A stretch of 64,000 nucleotides of DNA from JAHFPN01 sp036559465 (GCA_036559465.1 DATBTC010000017.1:1-64000); one strand, 5' to 3'; positions 9,466-19,105 are shown, counted from the stretch's first letter. Made by a program: numbers and translations. The notes: a model not told the origin generated them from the sequence alone.

Positions 9466-11052
9466 ATGCAGAAGAAGCCCGAAGACCTGATCGCCGGAAA
9501 GAAGCGCCCGTTCACGGGCAAGGAATATCTGGAGAGCCTGCACGACGGGCGGCAGGTCTATATCAATGGCGAACGGGTCAAGGATGTCACCACGCATACC
9601 TCGTTCCGCAATTCGGCGCGCACGCTGGCCCGCCTCTATGACGCGCTGCACGACCCCAAGACCAAGGACGTGCTGACTTCGCCGACCGACACGGGCTCGG
9701 GCGGCTATACGCACAAATATTTTCGTGTCGCGCGCTCGCGCGAGGAGCTTGTCGCGCAGCAGGCGGCGATCGCCGCTTGGTCGCGCATGACCTATGGCTG
9801 GATGGGGCGCACGCCGGACTACAAGGCGTCGCTGATGAACACGCTCGGCGCCAACGCCGACTATTACGGCAAGTTCGCCCCGAACGCGAAGGCTTGGTAC
9901 AAGCGCGCGCAAGAGAACGTCCTGTTCATGAACCACGCGATCGTGAATCCGCCGGTCGATCGCGGGCGGCCTACCAACGAAATCAAGGACGTCTATGTCA
10001 CGATCCAGAAGGAGACCGACGCGGGCGTGATCGTGTCGGGCGCCAAAGTGGTGGCGACCTCGGCGGCGTTCACGCATTACAATTTCCTCGGTCAGAACGC
10101 GGCGACGGCGACCAGCGACCCCGATCTCGCCATCATGTTCATCATGCCGATGGACGCGCCCGGCGTGAAACTGTTCTGCCGCACGTCCTATGAGCAAATC
10201 GCGACAACGCTTGGCACGCCGTTCGACTATCCGCTGTCGTCGCGTTTCGACGAGAACGACGCGATTTTCGTGCTCGACAACGTGTTGATCCCCTGGGAGG
10301 ACGTGCTGGTTCACCGCGACACCGACAAGATTTTGAGCTTCTACCCGCGCTCCGGCTTTCTCAACGGATTCTGCTTCCAGGGATGCACGCGTTTCGCGGT
10401 GAAGCTCGATTTCATGGCCGGGCTGCTGTCGAAAGCGCTCTACGCCACCGGCGGCGACGAGTTCCGCGGCAATCAGGCCATGCTCGGCGAGGTGATTGCG
10501 TGGCGGAATCTGTTCTGGTCGCTCTCGGACTGCATGGTGAACAATCCGCAGAAATGGATCGGCGATGCGCTACTGCCGAACCTGCAGGCCGCGCTGTCGT
10601 ACCGCGTGTTCGCGCCCGATGCTTATCCGCGTATCAAGGAGATCGTGGAGAAGATCGTGGCCTCGGCGCTGATTTATCTGCCGTCCTCGGCGCGCGACTT
10701 CAAGAATCCAGAGATCGATCCATATCTGAAGCGCTTTGTGCGCGGCTCGCACGGCGTCGAATACAAGGAGCGCATCAAGATCATGAAACTCCTGTGGGAT
10801 GCGATCGGCACCGAGTTCGGCGGCCGTCACGAGCTCTACGAGCGCAATTATGCAGGCAACCACGAGGACATCCGCATCCAGACGCTGACCGGCGCCAAAC
10901 GCAACGGCTCGCTCGACGCCATGACTGCGCTGGTCGATCAATGCATGGCCGACTACGACGAGAACGGCTGGACCGGCGATACCTGGATCGATACGGACGA
11001 GGCGAAGGCGGCCAAGGAAAAGATCAAGGGCAAGATCCGCGCGGCGGAGTGA
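9466..11052 (+). CDS. HpaB-family FADH2-dependent aromatic hydroxylase (4-hydroxyphenylacetate 3-monooxygenase oxygenase-like)
   Basis: A 528-residue member of the HpaB/PvcC/TftD family. These enzymes use reduced FAD from a separate reductase to hydroxylate phenols, such as 4-hydroxyphenylacetate to homoprotocatechuate. The N-terminal domain starts at FTGKEYLESLHDGRQVYING (about residues 13-32). The substrate and flavin region includes NFLGQNAATATSDPDLAIMF and the C-terminal helical domain GCTRFAVKLDFMAGLLSKAL. GGGAG lies about 6 nt before the ATG. The reductase gene follows 6 nt downstream, which supports a two-component monooxygenase. The true substrate is not shown by the sequence. Confidence 0.88.
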   Translation: MQKKPEDLIAGKKRPFTGKEYLESLHDGRQVYINGERVKDVTTHTSFRNSARTLARLYDALHDPKTKDVLTSPTDTGSGGYTHKYFRVARSREELVAQQAAIAAWSRMTYGWMGRTPDYKASLMNTLGANADYYGKFAPNAKAWYKRAQENVLFMNHAIVNPPVDRGRPTNEIKDVYVTIQKETDAGVIVSGAKVVATSAAFTHYNFLGQNAATATSDPDLAIMFIMPMDAPGVKLFCRTSYEQIATTLGTPFDYPLSSRFDENDAIFVLDNVLIPWEDVLVHRDTDKILSFYPRSGFLNGFCFQGCTRFAVKLDFMAGLLSKALYATGGDEFRGNQAMLGEVIAWRNLFWSLSDCMVNNPQKWIGDALLPNLQAALSYRVFAPDAYPRIKEIVEKIVASALIYLPSSARDFKNPEIDPYLKRFVRGSHGVEYKERIKIMKLLWDAIGTEFGGRHELYERNYAGNHEDIRIQTLTGAKRNGSLDAMTALVDQCMADYDENGWTGDTWIDTDEAKAAKEKIKGKIRAAE

Positions 11053-11058
11053 GCGCCC

Positions 11059-11613
11059 ATGATTGGCGACGACCAGCGGCCCGACGATTCGACCGGCGGC
11101 GCCTTTCTCGCCGAGCCGCCGGTCCCGGTGGTGACCGTCGATCCGCATGCTTTCCGCGAGGCGATGAGCCGGCTTGGTGCCGCCGTACACGTGGTGACCA
11201 CCGCTGGCGAGGGCGGCAAGGCCGGCTTCACCGCGACGGCGGTGAGTTCCGTGTCCGACAAGCCGGCGACGCTGCTAATCTGCCTCAACCGCGCCAGCCG
11301 CAACAATTCCGCGCTGTTCACCAACCGCGTGCTGTGCGTGAACACGTTGCCCGCCGGCGCGGACGAAATGGCCGATCTATTCGCCGGACGGACCAAGGTC
11401 TACGGCGAGGAGCGCTTCGCCGGCGGCCAATGGATGACGCTCAAGACCGGCTCGCCGGTGCTCCTCTCGTCGGTGGCGGCGTTCGATTGCCGCGTGCTCG
11501 AAGTGAAGCCGGTGGCCTCGCATTACGTCTATTTCGTCGCGGTCGAGGCGATCCGGAAGGGCCCGCCCGGTGCTGCGCTGGTCTATCACGAGCGCGAATA
11601 CAAGAAGGTCTGA
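11059..11613 (+). CDS. Flavin reductase family protein (HpaC-like partner of the hydroxylase)
   Basis: A 184-residue flavin reductase-like protein. After a 30-residue, possibly flexible N-terminus, the domain begins DPHAFREAMSRLGAAVHVVTT and contains the typical GFTATAVSSVSDKPATLLICLNR-type flavin site, split by short loops, and the FAGRTKVYGEERF segment. Such proteins use NAD(P)H to make FADH2 or FMNH2 for the oxygenase. It lies 6 nt after the hpaB-like gene in the same direction, so the two products very likely work together. Confidence 0.87.
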   Translation: MIGDDQRPDDSTGGAFLAEPPVPVVTVDPHAFREAMSRLGAAVHVVTTAGEGGKAGFTATAVSSVSDKPATLLICLNRASRNNSALFTNRVLCVNTLPAGADEMADLFAGRTKVYGEERFAGGQWMTLKTGSPVLLSSVAAFDCRVLEVKPVASHYVYFVAVEAIRKGPPGAALVYHEREYKKV

Positions 11614-11657
11614 GCGCTCACATTGGCCCTTGGCGCGATCGCCGCTATGCTCGTGTC

Positions 11658-12551
11658 ATGCCATCGGCGCAGGTGCTCCCGCTTTTCCATCTCTACGGCG
11701 ACCCGCCGGACGATCAGGCGTTCGACTTCGTGCACGTGGAGACGATCTCGTCGCGCTCGTCGATCCATGCCTGGACCATCAGCCCGCACCGGCATCGCAA
11801 TCTCTTTCAGATTCTGTTGGTGGAGCAAGGCGGCGGCACGCTCGACCTCGAAGCCGACGCGCTGCCTTTCCGTGCGCCGGCGGTGATCCTGCTGGCGCCC
11901 ACGGTGGCGCACGGGTTTCGTTTCCGCGCCGAGGTCACCGAGGGATATGTCGTCAGCTTCACCGAGGACGTGGCGAGCGCGCTCGGTCAGAGCGAAGCGG
12001 CGGCTTTGGCGCGGCTGCATTCGCTGGCCGAGCATCCGCTATTGTCGTTCGCGCGGGCGGAGGAGGTCGCCAAACTCGGCAAGCTGTGCCGCGAGTTGCT
12101 CGAAGAGCTTTTCCTGGCGCGCGAGGGGTTCGAGATGGCGGCGCGAGCCTATCTCACGCTGATCGGCGTCGAGGTGGTGCGGCTCGCCGCGAGCCGCGCG
12201 CGCTCGGGGAGCGTGACCTTGGCGCCGGCCGATCCGGTGGTCGAGGAATTGCGGCGGCTGATCGAAACCCATTTCCGGGCCGAGCGGCAGATCGGTTTCT
12301 ATGCCGACGCGCTGGCCATGACCTCGGACCGGCTTAACGATCACGTGAAGCGCGCGACCGGAGTCACCGCGGGTCATCTGTTGCGCCAGCGGGTGCTGAC
12401 CGAGGCCAAGCGGCAGCTGGTGTTCACGAATCTGGCGATCGGTGAGATCGCCTATGACCTCGCGTTCGCCGACCCCTCGCATTTCGGCCGCTTCTTCAAG
12501 AAGCAGACCGGCAAGACCCCGCAGGAATTCCGCGCTGGCCGGCGGGGCTGA
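11658..12551 (+). CDS. AraC family transcriptional regulator (PobR/HpaA-type)
   Basis: A 297-residue regulator with an N-terminal cupin-like sensing domain (SPHRHRNLFQILLVEQGGG, about residues 43-61) and a C-terminal AraC-type double helix-turn-helix. The DNA-binding part includes FYADALAMTSDRLNDHVKRA and the signature IAYDLAFADPSHFGRFFKKQTG. The domain order and length match regulators of aromatic hydroxylase genes such as PobR and HpaA. It begins at ATG 11658, 45 nt after the reductase gene, and reads in the same direction. It is probably the local activator of the hydroxylase operon, responding to the aromatic substrate (inference). Confidence 0.85.
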   Translation: MPSAQVLPLFHLYGDPPDDQAFDFVHVETISSRSSIHAWTISPHRHRNLFQILLVEQGGGTLDLEADALPFRAPAVILLAPTVAHGFRFRAEVTEGYVVSFTEDVASALGQSEAAALARLHSLAEHPLLSFARAEEVAKLGKLCRELLEELFLAREGFEMAARAYLTLIGVEVVRLAASRARSGSVTLAPADPVVEELRRLIETHFRAERQIGFYADALAMTSDRLNDHVKRATGVTAGHLLRQRVLTEAKRQLVFTNLAIGEIAYDLAFADPSHFGRFFKKQTGKTPQEFRAGRRG

Positions 12552-12557
12552 GCGAGG

Positions 12558-13343
12558 TCAGCTTTTCTTCAGCAGAAATTTTTCGACCGCATCGGTGAAC
12601 GCCGGTGGCTGCTCGACGTTGGAAATGTGCGCGGCGTCGAGGATCTTGAGCTTGGCGCCCTTGATGCGTGAGACGATCAGCTCGGAGGCCGATACGGGCG
12701 TGCCGTTATCATGCTTGCCGGCGATCACCAGGGTTGGCGCTTTGACGGCGCCGATGTCCCAGCGCTGGTCCATGTCGCGGATCGCGGCGCAGCAGCCGGC
12801 ATACCCGCGCGGCTCGACCGCCACCATGGTCGCCCGGAAGCGCTCGATGGTCTCCTTGGCGCGTTCTTGGAAGCCCTTGGTGAACCAGATGCCGAGCACG
12901 CTGTCGGCGATCGCCTCCATGCCCTTGGCGTTTACGGTGCGGATGCGCGTGTTCCACATATCGGGGTTCGCGCTCTTGGCAGCGGTGTTGGCAAGGACGA
13001 GGCGATCGATATATTCGGGCGCGTGGCGGGCCAGCCACATGCCGGTCATGCCGCCCATCGAGAGCCCGCACCAGTGCGTGCGCAGAACGCCGAGCTGGCT
13101 CAGCACCTTCAGCGCGTCGCGGCCGAGCCGCTCCATCGAATAAGGGCCGGCCGGCGCGCCGGAACCGCCATGGCCACGGGTGTCGTAGCGGATGACCCGG
13201 AAGCGGTCCTTGAGCGCGGCGGCCTGCTGGTCCCACATGTGCAGGTCGGTGCCGAGCGAGTTTGAAAGAATGACGGGCGGGGCGTCGGAGGGGCCTTCGA
13301 CCTCCACGTTGATCGGCGTGCCGTCGGCGTCGATCGTGGGCAT
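12558..13343 (-). CDS. pcaD: 3-oxoadipate enol-lactonase (PcaD-like alpha/beta hydrolase)
   Basis: A 261-residue alpha/beta hydrolase. Its N-terminus (INVEVEGPSDAPPVILSNSL) and the pattern GTDLHMWDQQ match enol-lactonases of the beta-ketoadipate pathway, which convert 3-oxoadipate enol-lactone to 3-oxoadipate. The nucleophile elbow is GLSMGG (about residue 94); the acid lies in IAGKHDNGTP and the histidine in AAHISNVEQP. It converges on the AraC regulator. The other pca genes are not in this window, so the pathway link rests on family resemblance. A related lactonase or esterase is the alternative. Confidence 0.8.
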   Translation of the reverse strand: MPTIDADGTPINVEVEGPSDAPPVILSNSLGTDLHMWDQQAAALKDRFRVIRYDTRGHGGSGAPAGPYSMERLGRDALKVLSQLGVLRTHWCGLSMGGMTGMWLARHAPEYIDRLVLANTAAKSANPDMWNTRIRTVNAKGMEAIADSVLGIWFTKGFQERAKETIERFRATMVAVEPRGYAGCCAAIRDMDQRWDIGAVKAPTLVIAGKHDNGTPVSASELIVSRIKGAKLKILDAAHISNVEQPPAFTDAVEKFLLKKS

Positions 13344-13419
13344 CGGTGTTTCCTCTTCGGCCTCTTTTGAAGACTTTACGCTGCGGCATCCGCGTCTGAA
13401 AGCCCTCGGACAGCGCGGA

Positions 13420-14214
13420 TCATGCCCTGGGAATATCGCGAAGAGCCTGCAGCACCTCGTCTGGCCGTTCGCTCATCAACAAGTGGCCCGCACCTTTGAG
13501 CACGACAATGCGCGCATTGGGCAGGGCAGCGGCCAGTTCCGCGCCGCCCTTGGCCGGAGTCATGAGGTCGCGCTCGCCCAGAATGATCGTCGCCGGCACC
13601 TTCACCTTTGCCGCGGCGGTGAGCGCATCGCGATAATTGTCGCAGGCGGCTAAATCCCTGAAAAGAACACCCGGGCGTTCACGCTCGAGCAAGCGCGCGC
13701 TCCCGCCCAACATCCAGATGCCCGGCGCAAGCGAGCCGCCGAGGCTCGCGCGATAGCCCTCGCCCCATAGGGAAATCATATCGACCGCGGCGTGATCGTT
13801 CGCCTCGGCGGCCGCAAGGAGATCGCGCGACACCGGCATGGCGGCAGCGGTGGCGATCAAGCCGATGGCACGAACTTTCTCCGGATGGCGTGCGCCAATT
13901 TCGAGCGCGATCAAGGACCCCATGGAGTGGCCGATGATGGTTGCCTTGCTCGCGCCGGCGACCTCGATCAGCGCCATAGTCCAGTCCGCCATGGCGGCGA
14001 TGGAGCCGAGCGGTTCGCCGTCCGAGCGGCCATGCCCGGGCATATCCGGCGAGAGCACACTGGAGCCGCGATGCGCGAACCAACGCGCCAAGAGCGCCCA
14101 GACCGTGTGGTCGAGCCCGGCGCCATGCAGGAAAACGACAAGCGGCAGAGCGGGGTCGAATTCGCGGCCGCCGGTTGCGGCATAGGTTCTTGTGCCGTTG
14201 ACGACGAGGTACAT
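13420..14214 (-). CDS. Alpha/beta fold hydrolase, substrate unknown
   Basis: A 264-residue alpha/beta hydrolase. It shows the oxyanion segment FLHGAGLDHTVWALLARWFA (about residues 29-48), the nucleophile elbow IIGHSMGSLIAL with Ser near residue 96, an acid in ILGERDLMTP and the catalytic histidine in LKGAGHLLMSERPDEV. It lies 3 nt downstream of the metY-like gene and reads with it. The pairing might mean a role in sulfur-compound or ester metabolism, but the sequence does not show the substrate. The gap to pcaD downstream is 76 bp. Confidence 0.78.
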   Translation of the reverse strand: MYLVVNGTRTYAATGGREFDPALPLVVFLHGAGLDHTVWALLARWFAHRGSSVLSPDMPGHGRSDGEPLGSIAAMADWTMALIEVAGASKATIIGHSMGSLIALEIGARHPEKVRAIGLIATAAAMPVSRDLLAAAEANDHAAVDMISLWGEGYRASLGGSLAPGIWMLGGSARLLERERPGVLFRDLAACDNYRDALTAAAKVKVPATIILGERDLMTPAKGGAELAAALPNARIVVLKGAGHLLMSERPDEVLQALRDIPRA

Positions 14215-14217
14215 CGC

Positions 14218-15513
14218 TCACGCCTTCTGAGAGGTGTGCAGCGCTTGGGCGAGATCGTCGATGATGTCGCCCGCCGCTTCGATGCCGACCGCGAGACGCA
14301 CTAGCTCCTCGCCCAATCCGGCTTCCTTGAGTTGCGCCGCATCCATCTGCTGGTGTGTCGTGCTTGCCGGATGAATGACCAATGTCTTGGCGTCGCCGAC
14401 ATTGGCGAGGTGGCTGGCGAGGCGCAAAGCCTCGATGAATTTTCGCCCGGCAGCGCGGCCGCCCTTGATGCCGCAACTGACGATGGCGCCGGCCCCTTTC
14501 GGCAGCAGTCGCTTGGCGAGTTCGTAGTCGGGGTGGGATTTGAGACTCGGGTGGACGACCCATTCCACCGCCGCGTTCTTGGTCAGAAAATCGAGCACCG
14601 CCGCGGTGTTCTCGATGTGGCGCTGCATGCGCACTGCCAAAGTCTCGATGCCTTGCAGTAAGTAGAAGGCGTTGGTCGGCGACAGGCAGGCGCCGAAATC
14701 GCGCAGCCCCTCGGTGCGCGCGCGCATGATGAAGGCTGACGGGCCGAATTCCTCGCCGAAGACGATGCCGTGATAGCCGGCATAGGGCTCGCTGATGGTT
14801 GGAAACTTGCCCGAGGCCTGAAAGTCGAACCGGCCACCGTCGACGATGACGCCGCCGATAGCGATGCCGTGGCCGCCGATCCATTTGGTGATGGAATGCA
14901 TCACGAGGTCGGCGCCGAGTTCGACCGGCCGGCTGAGATAGGGAGTTGCGAAAGTGTTGTCGATGAGGAGCGGAATGCCGGCCGCGTGAGCGATTTCCGA
15001 GACCTTCGGGATATCGAGTACTTCGAGGCCCGGATTGCCGATGGTTTCGCCGATCATCAGCCGGGTATTGGGGCGGATCGTGGCGCGCATGCCCTCGAGA
15101 TCGCGCGGCTTGACGAAGGTCGTCGTGATGCCGAAGCGCGGCAAGGTGTGGGTGAGCAGATTGATCGTGCCGCCATACAGCGAAGCGGACGCAACGATAT
15201 GGTCGCCCGCGCTCAGCAGCGTGGCGATGGCGAGATGCATCGCGGCCATGCCGCTCGCGGTGCAAACGGCACCCACACCGCCTTCCAATGCCGCAAGCCG
15301 CTCTTCCAGAACGGCCGTCGTCGGGTTGGAAATGCGGGTGTAGATGTGCCCGGCGCGCTCCAGATTGAACAGGGCCGCTGCGTGATCCGCATCCTGAAAG
15401 ACGTAGGAAGTTGTCTGGTAGATCGGAACGGCGCGCGCGCCGGTCACCGGATCGGGATGCTGGCCGGCGTGCAGGCTGAGCGTTTCAAAGGCCGGAGGCT
15501 TCGGTGCAGGCAT
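14218..15513 (-). CDS. metY: O-acetylhomoserine aminocarboxypropyltransferase (MetY-type PLP sulfhydrylase)
   Basis: A 431-residue cystathionine gamma-synthase family enzyme of the long MetY type. MetY enzymes make homocysteine from O-acetylhomoserine and sulfide. The N-terminus (FETLSLHAGQHPDPVTGA) and QTTSYVF are typical. The PLP-binding lysine lies in HSITKWIGGHG (about residue 213), and the C-terminus has the family marker HPASTTHQQMD. The length fits MetY rather than the ~390-residue MetB or MetC. I looked for a SAM-II riboswitch in the 94 bp upstream and saw none of its conserved boxes. Confidence 0.9.
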   Translation of the reverse strand: MPAPKPPAFETLSLHAGQHPDPVTGARAVPIYQTTSYVFQDADHAAALFNLERAGHIYTRISNPTTAVLEERLAALEGGVGAVCTASGMAAMHLAIATLLSAGDHIVASASLYGGTINLLTHTLPRFGITTTFVKPRDLEGMRATIRPNTRLMIGETIGNPGLEVLDIPKVSEIAHAAGIPLLIDNTFATPYLSRPVELGADLVMHSITKWIGGHGIAIGGVIVDGGRFDFQASGKFPTISEPYAGYHGIVFGEEFGPSAFIMRARTEGLRDFGACLSPTNAFYLLQGIETLAVRMQRHIENTAAVLDFLTKNAAVEWVVHPSLKSHPDYELAKRLLPKGAGAIVSCGIKGGRAAGRKFIEALRLASHLANVGDAKTLVIHPASTTHQQMDAAQLKEAGLGEELVRLAVGIEAAGDIIDDLAQALHTSQKA

Positions 15514-15607
15514 GCTTCCCTCGCGAGACGGAATCCGAGGGAACCAGCTTATCAGGGGCTAGGCAGCGGCGCGCGGACGGGTAAGGTCGCGTATCACGGA
15601 GGTATTC

Positions 15608-16081
15608 ATGGCCTTGGAAATGTCCGGCGAATACGTGCTGCCGGTCCCGCGGAAGACCGTATGGGACGCGTTGAACGATCAGGAAATGCTGAAGCGCTGC
15701 ATTCCCGGCTGCGAGACGCTGGAGAAGAAATCGGACACCGAATTCTCGGCGGTCGTGGTCACCAAGGTTGGGCCGGTCAAGGCGCGCTTCAAGGGCAATG
15801 TCAGGCTCGAGGAGCTCGACCCGCCGAACAGCTACAAGATCGTGGGGGAAGGCGAGGGCGGGGTGGCGGGCTTTGCCAAGGGCGGCGCCAGTGTGAACCT
15901 ATCCGACGCGGAGGGGGGCACGCTGCTGGTCTACAAGGCCGAGGCCAATGTGGGCGGCAAGCTCGCCCAATTGGGCCAGCGGCTGCTGGCGGGGACCGCC
16001 AAGAAGACCGCCGACCAATTTTTCGCCAACTTTGCGGAAGCCCTTTCGCCGGGAGCCGCCAAGAAAGACGGAAAGAAGTAA
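15608..16081 (+). CDS. coxG: CoxG-like SRPBCC family protein (carbon monoxide dehydrogenase subunit G)
   Basis: A 157-residue SRPBCC protein of the CoxG family. The opening MSGEYVLPVPRKTVWDALND and the conserved IPGCETLEKKSDTEF are visible, followed by the beta-grip ending in LAGTAKKTADQFFANFAEAL. CoxG proteins accompany molybdenum hydroxylases; in Oligotropha-type systems CoxG helps recruit the enzyme to the membrane. This copy has a short lysine-rich tail (AAKKDGKK) instead of a long hydrophobic tail. It precedes the small-subunit gene by 145 bp, so it may have its own transcript or lead the cluster. Confidence 0.88.
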   Translation: MALEMSGEYVLPVPRKTVWDALNDQEMLKRCIPGCETLEKKSDTEFSAVVVTKVGPVKARFKGNVRLEELDPPNSYKIVGEGEGGVAGFAKGGASVNLSDAEGGTLLVYKAEANVGGKLAQLGQRLLAGTAKKTADQFFANFAEALSPGAAKKDGKK

Positions 16082-16226
16082 GCGCCGACCCGCCACTCTG
16101 TGGGCGATGTTCTGCGTTCGGCTACCTTGACCGCGACAGCGGATCGGCGCGAGACTTGAACCAATCAAAACTGGGTGCGGCGCCCATCTTTGTCATCCGG
16201 CGCATAGGCCCTCGGGAGGAGTTCCA

Positions 16227-16694
16227 ATGACTACCGTGACCTTGACGGTCAACGGGCGGCCTGCGTCCGCCGACGTTGATGCGCGTACCCTGCTCGTGCA
16301 GCTCCTGCGCGAGCATCTGCACCTAACCGGCACCCACGTTGGTTGCGATACCAGCCAGTGCGGCGCGTGCGTCGTGCACGTGAACGGCCGCGCGGTGAAG
16401 TCCTGCACCATGCTGGCCCTCCAGGCCGAGGGCGCCAAGGTCGTCACTATCGAGGGCGTGGCCAGCAATGGCAAGCTGCACCCGATGCAGGAAGCCTTCC
16501 GTGAGCATCACGGATTGCAGTGCGGGTTCTGCACGCCCGGCATGATCATGAGCGCGCTCGATATCGTGAACCGCAAGGGCAACAATCTCGACGAGCACAC
16601 GATCCGCGAGGAGCTGGAAGGCAATCTGTGCCGCTGCACCGGCTACCACAATATCGTGAAGGCGATCGCCGCCGGCGCAAAGGCAATGCGCTGA
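16227..16694 (+). CDS. Molybdenum hydroxylase small subunit with two [2Fe-2S] clusters (CoxS-like)
   Basis: A 155-residue iron-sulfur subunit of the xanthine oxidase family. The plant ferredoxin-type cluster is bound by GCDTSQCGACVVHVNG plus KSCTM (about residues 38-65). The second cluster in the helical domain is bound by QCGFCTPGMIM and NLCRCTGYHNIV (about residues 98-145). All eight cysteines are present. GGGAGGAG lies just before the ATG. The order S-L-M differs from the M-S-L order of Oligotropha cox but is common in form II clusters. Confidence 0.92.
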   Translation: MTTVTLTVNGRPASADVDARTLLVQLLREHLHLTGTHVGCDTSQCGACVVHVNGRAVKSCTMLALQAEGAKVVTIEGVASNGKLHPMQEAFREHHGLQCGFCTPGMIMSALDIVNRKGNNLDEHTIREELEGNLCRCTGYHNIVKAIAAGAKAMR

Positions 16695-16722
16695 AGCCGC
16701 CAACGGAAACCGGGAGGACATC

Positions 16723-19092
16723 ATGAGCGCATCCAGTATCGGCGCCTCCGAACGCCGCACGGAAGACAAGCGCTTCATCACCGGCCGGGGCCAATATACC
16801 GACGACATCCGCCGGCCGTATCAGACCCACGCCTGTTTCCTGCGCTCACCGCACGCGCACGCCACCATCAAGGGCATCGATTTCAAGAAGGCGTCGAAAA
16901 TGCCCGGCGTGCTCGCCATCCTCACCGGCGATGACATTGCAAACGACAAGATCGGCAACCTCATTTGCGGCTGGATGGTGCTGTCGAAGGACGGCTCGCC
17001 GATGAAAGCGGGCCCGCACCCTGCGCTGGCGCAAGGCAAGGTGCGCTATGTAGGCGACTCGGTCGCCGTGGTGATCGCCGAGACGCTCGACCAGGCCAAG
17101 GATGCGGCCAACGCCATCAAGGTTGATTACGGCGTATTGCCGGCGGCCGCCGATCTGGCCAAGGCGCGGGACGCCGGTGCTGCACAGATTCACGAGAACG
17201 CGCCCAGGAACACGATCTATGAATGGGTGATCGGCGACGAGGCCGCGGTGGACGCCGCGATCAAGCGCGCCAAGCACGTCACCAAGATCGATATCGTCAA
17301 CAACCGACTGATCCCGAACGCGATCGAGCCGCGCGCGGCGATCGGCGAATACGACCAGGGCACGGAATCCTTCACGCTTTGGACCACGAGCCAGAATCCG
17401 CACGTGGCCCGCTTGGTGCTCTCGGCCTTCATCGGCATCGCGCCGGAACACAAGTTCCGCGTGATCGCGCCCGACGTGGGCGGCGGCTTCGGCTCCAAGA
17501 TCTTCATTTATCCCGAAGAGACCGTCTGCATCTGGGCCTCGAAGAAGGTGGGCCGGCCGGTACGCTGGACCGCGGAGCGCAACGAATCCTTTCAGGCCGA
17601 CGCGCACGGCCGCGACCACATCACGCATGCGGAGCTTGCGATCGACGAGAAGGGCAAGATCACCGCGCTCAAGGTCAAGACGCTCGCCAACATCGGCGCC
17701 TATATGTCGACGTTCTCCTCGGCAGTGCCGACGTTCCTCTATGCGCCGTTGCTCTCGGGCCAGTACGAGATTCCGTCGATCTATTGCGAGGTGGACGGCG
17801 TCTACACAAATACTGCGCCGGTCGACGCGTATCGCGGGGCCGGGCGGCCGGAGGCCTGCTTCGTGATCGAACGGATCGTCGAGGTCGCGGCACGCGAACT
17901 CCACATCGATCCGGCCGAGTTCAGGAAGAAGAATTTCATCAAGAGCTTCCCGTACCAGACGCCGGTCGCGTCGCTCTATGACGCGGGCGATTATCCGGGC
18001 GCGCTCGACAAGGCGCTCCAGCAGCACGACTACAAGAACTTCGGAAAGCGCAAAGCGGAGTCCGAGCGCAACGGCAAACTGCGCGGCATCGGCTTCTCGT
18101 CCTACATCGAAGCCTGCGGCGTGGCACCGTCGGCGGTGGCCGGTTCGCTCGGCTGCGGCGTCGGTCTCTGGGAGTCCGCGGAAATCGCGGTGACGCCCAC
18201 TGGCATGGTGGAAGTGCTCACCGGCAGCCACAGCCACGGCCAGGGCCACGAGACCACGTTCGCGCAGCTGGTGTCGGCCAAGCTCGGCATTCCGATGGAC
18301 CACATCACCATCGTTCATGGCGATACCGACAAGGTGCAATTCGGTATGGGCACCTACGGCTCGCGCTCGGGCGCGGTCGGCATGTCGGCGATCGTGCAGG
18401 CGGTCGATAAGGTGATCGCCAAGGGTAAACAAGTTGCCGCGCACATCCTCGAGGCCGCCGAAGGCGACATCGAATTCAGCGACGGCAGGTTCAAGGTGGC
18501 CGGCACCGACAAGTCCGCGGCGTTCGGCGAGATCGCACTCGCCGCATACGTCGCACACAAATTCCCGACCGCCCAGATCGAACCTGGCTTGAAGGAACAC
18601 GCGTTCTACGACCCGACCAACTTCACCTTCCCGGCGGGCACGCATATCTGCGAGGTCGAAATCGACCCGGAGACGGGTGTCACCGAAATCGCAAAATGGA
18701 CCGCGATCGACGACTTCGGCACCGTGATCAACCCGATGATCGTCGAGGGACAGGTGCACGGCGGCATCGCGCAGGGCGTCGGCCAGGCGCTGCTCGAAAA
18801 CGCCGTCTACGACAAGAACGGCCAGTTGGTGACCGGCTCCTTCATGGACTACTGCATGCCGCGGGCCGACAATCTGCCGTCGTTCGATGTCGATTACGTC
18901 TTCACCAAGTGTCCATCCAACCCGCTCGGTATGAAGGGTTGCGGCGAGGCGGGAGCGATCGCGGCACCGGTGGCGGTGATCAACGCCATCACTAGCGCGG
19001 TCGGTCACGAGAACGTACCGATGCCGGCCACGCCGAATGCGGTGTGGGCGGCGATCCAGAAGAGCGCGAAGTTGCGCAAAGCGGCCGAGTGA
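16723..19092 (+). CDS. Molybdenum hydroxylase large subunit, form II (BMS/CoxL-like, xanthine dehydrogenase family)
   Basis: A 789-residue molybdopterin cytosine dinucleotide-type large subunit. The N-terminal a/b hammerhead domain (ERRTEDKRFITGRGQYTDD) is followed by the molybdenum-binding domains, with VGGGFGSKIFIYPEE, QGHETTFAQLVSAKLGI and KGCGEAGAIAAP. The active-site loop reads AYRGAGR at residues 369-375, the form II motif, not the AYRCSFR of true CO dehydrogenase with its Cu-binding Cys. The catalytic Glu is residue 742. It is probably a hydroxylase of a small organic or aromatic substrate. GGGAGGA precedes the ATG. The annotation 'CO dehydrogenase' should be avoided for this gene. Confidence 0.9.
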   Translation: MSASSIGASERRTEDKRFITGRGQYTDDIRRPYQTHACFLRSPHAHATIKGIDFKKASKMPGVLAILTGDDIANDKIGNLICGWMVLSKDGSPMKAGPHPALAQGKVRYVGDSVAVVIAETLDQAKDAANAIKVDYGVLPAAADLAKARDAGAAQIHENAPRNTIYEWVIGDEAAVDAAIKRAKHVTKIDIVNNRLIPNAIEPRAAIGEYDQGTESFTLWTTSQNPHVARLVLSAFIGIAPEHKFRVIAPDVGGGFGSKIFIYPEETVCIWASKKVGRPVRWTAERNESFQADAHGRDHITHAELAIDEKGKITALKVKTLANIGAYMSTFSSAVPTFLYAPLLSGQYEIPSIYCEVDGVYTNTAPVDAYRGAGRPEACFVIERIVEVAARELHIDPAEFRKKNFIKSFPYQTPVASLYDAGDYPGALDKALQQHDYKNFGKRKAESERNGKLRGIGFSSYIEACGVAPSAVAGSLGCGVGLWESAEIAVTPTGMVEVLTGSHSHGQGHETTFAQLVSAKLGIPMDHITIVHGDTDKVQFGMGTYGSRSGAVGMSAIVQAVDKVIAKGKQVAAHILEAAEGDIEFSDGRFKVAGTDKSAAFGEIALAAYVAHKFPTAQIEPGLKEHAFYDPTNFTFPAGTHICEVEIDPETGVTEIAKWTAIDDFGTVINPMIVEGQVHGGIAQGVGQALLENAVYDKNGQLVTGSFMDYCMPRADNLPSFDVDYVFTKCPSNPLGMKGCGEAGAIAAPVAVINAITSAVGHENVPMPATPNAVWAAIQKSAKLRKAAE

Positions 19093-19105
19093 GCGGGAGG
19101 AAAGC

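Noticed and set aside
15514..15607. SAM-II riboswitch before the metY-like gene
   Set aside because: Searched by eye for the conserved SAM-II boxes in this leader; none found.
16723..19092. True aerobic CO dehydrogenase (form I)
   Set aside because: The active-site loop is AYRGAGR rather than AYRCSFR, so the copper-binding cysteine is absent.
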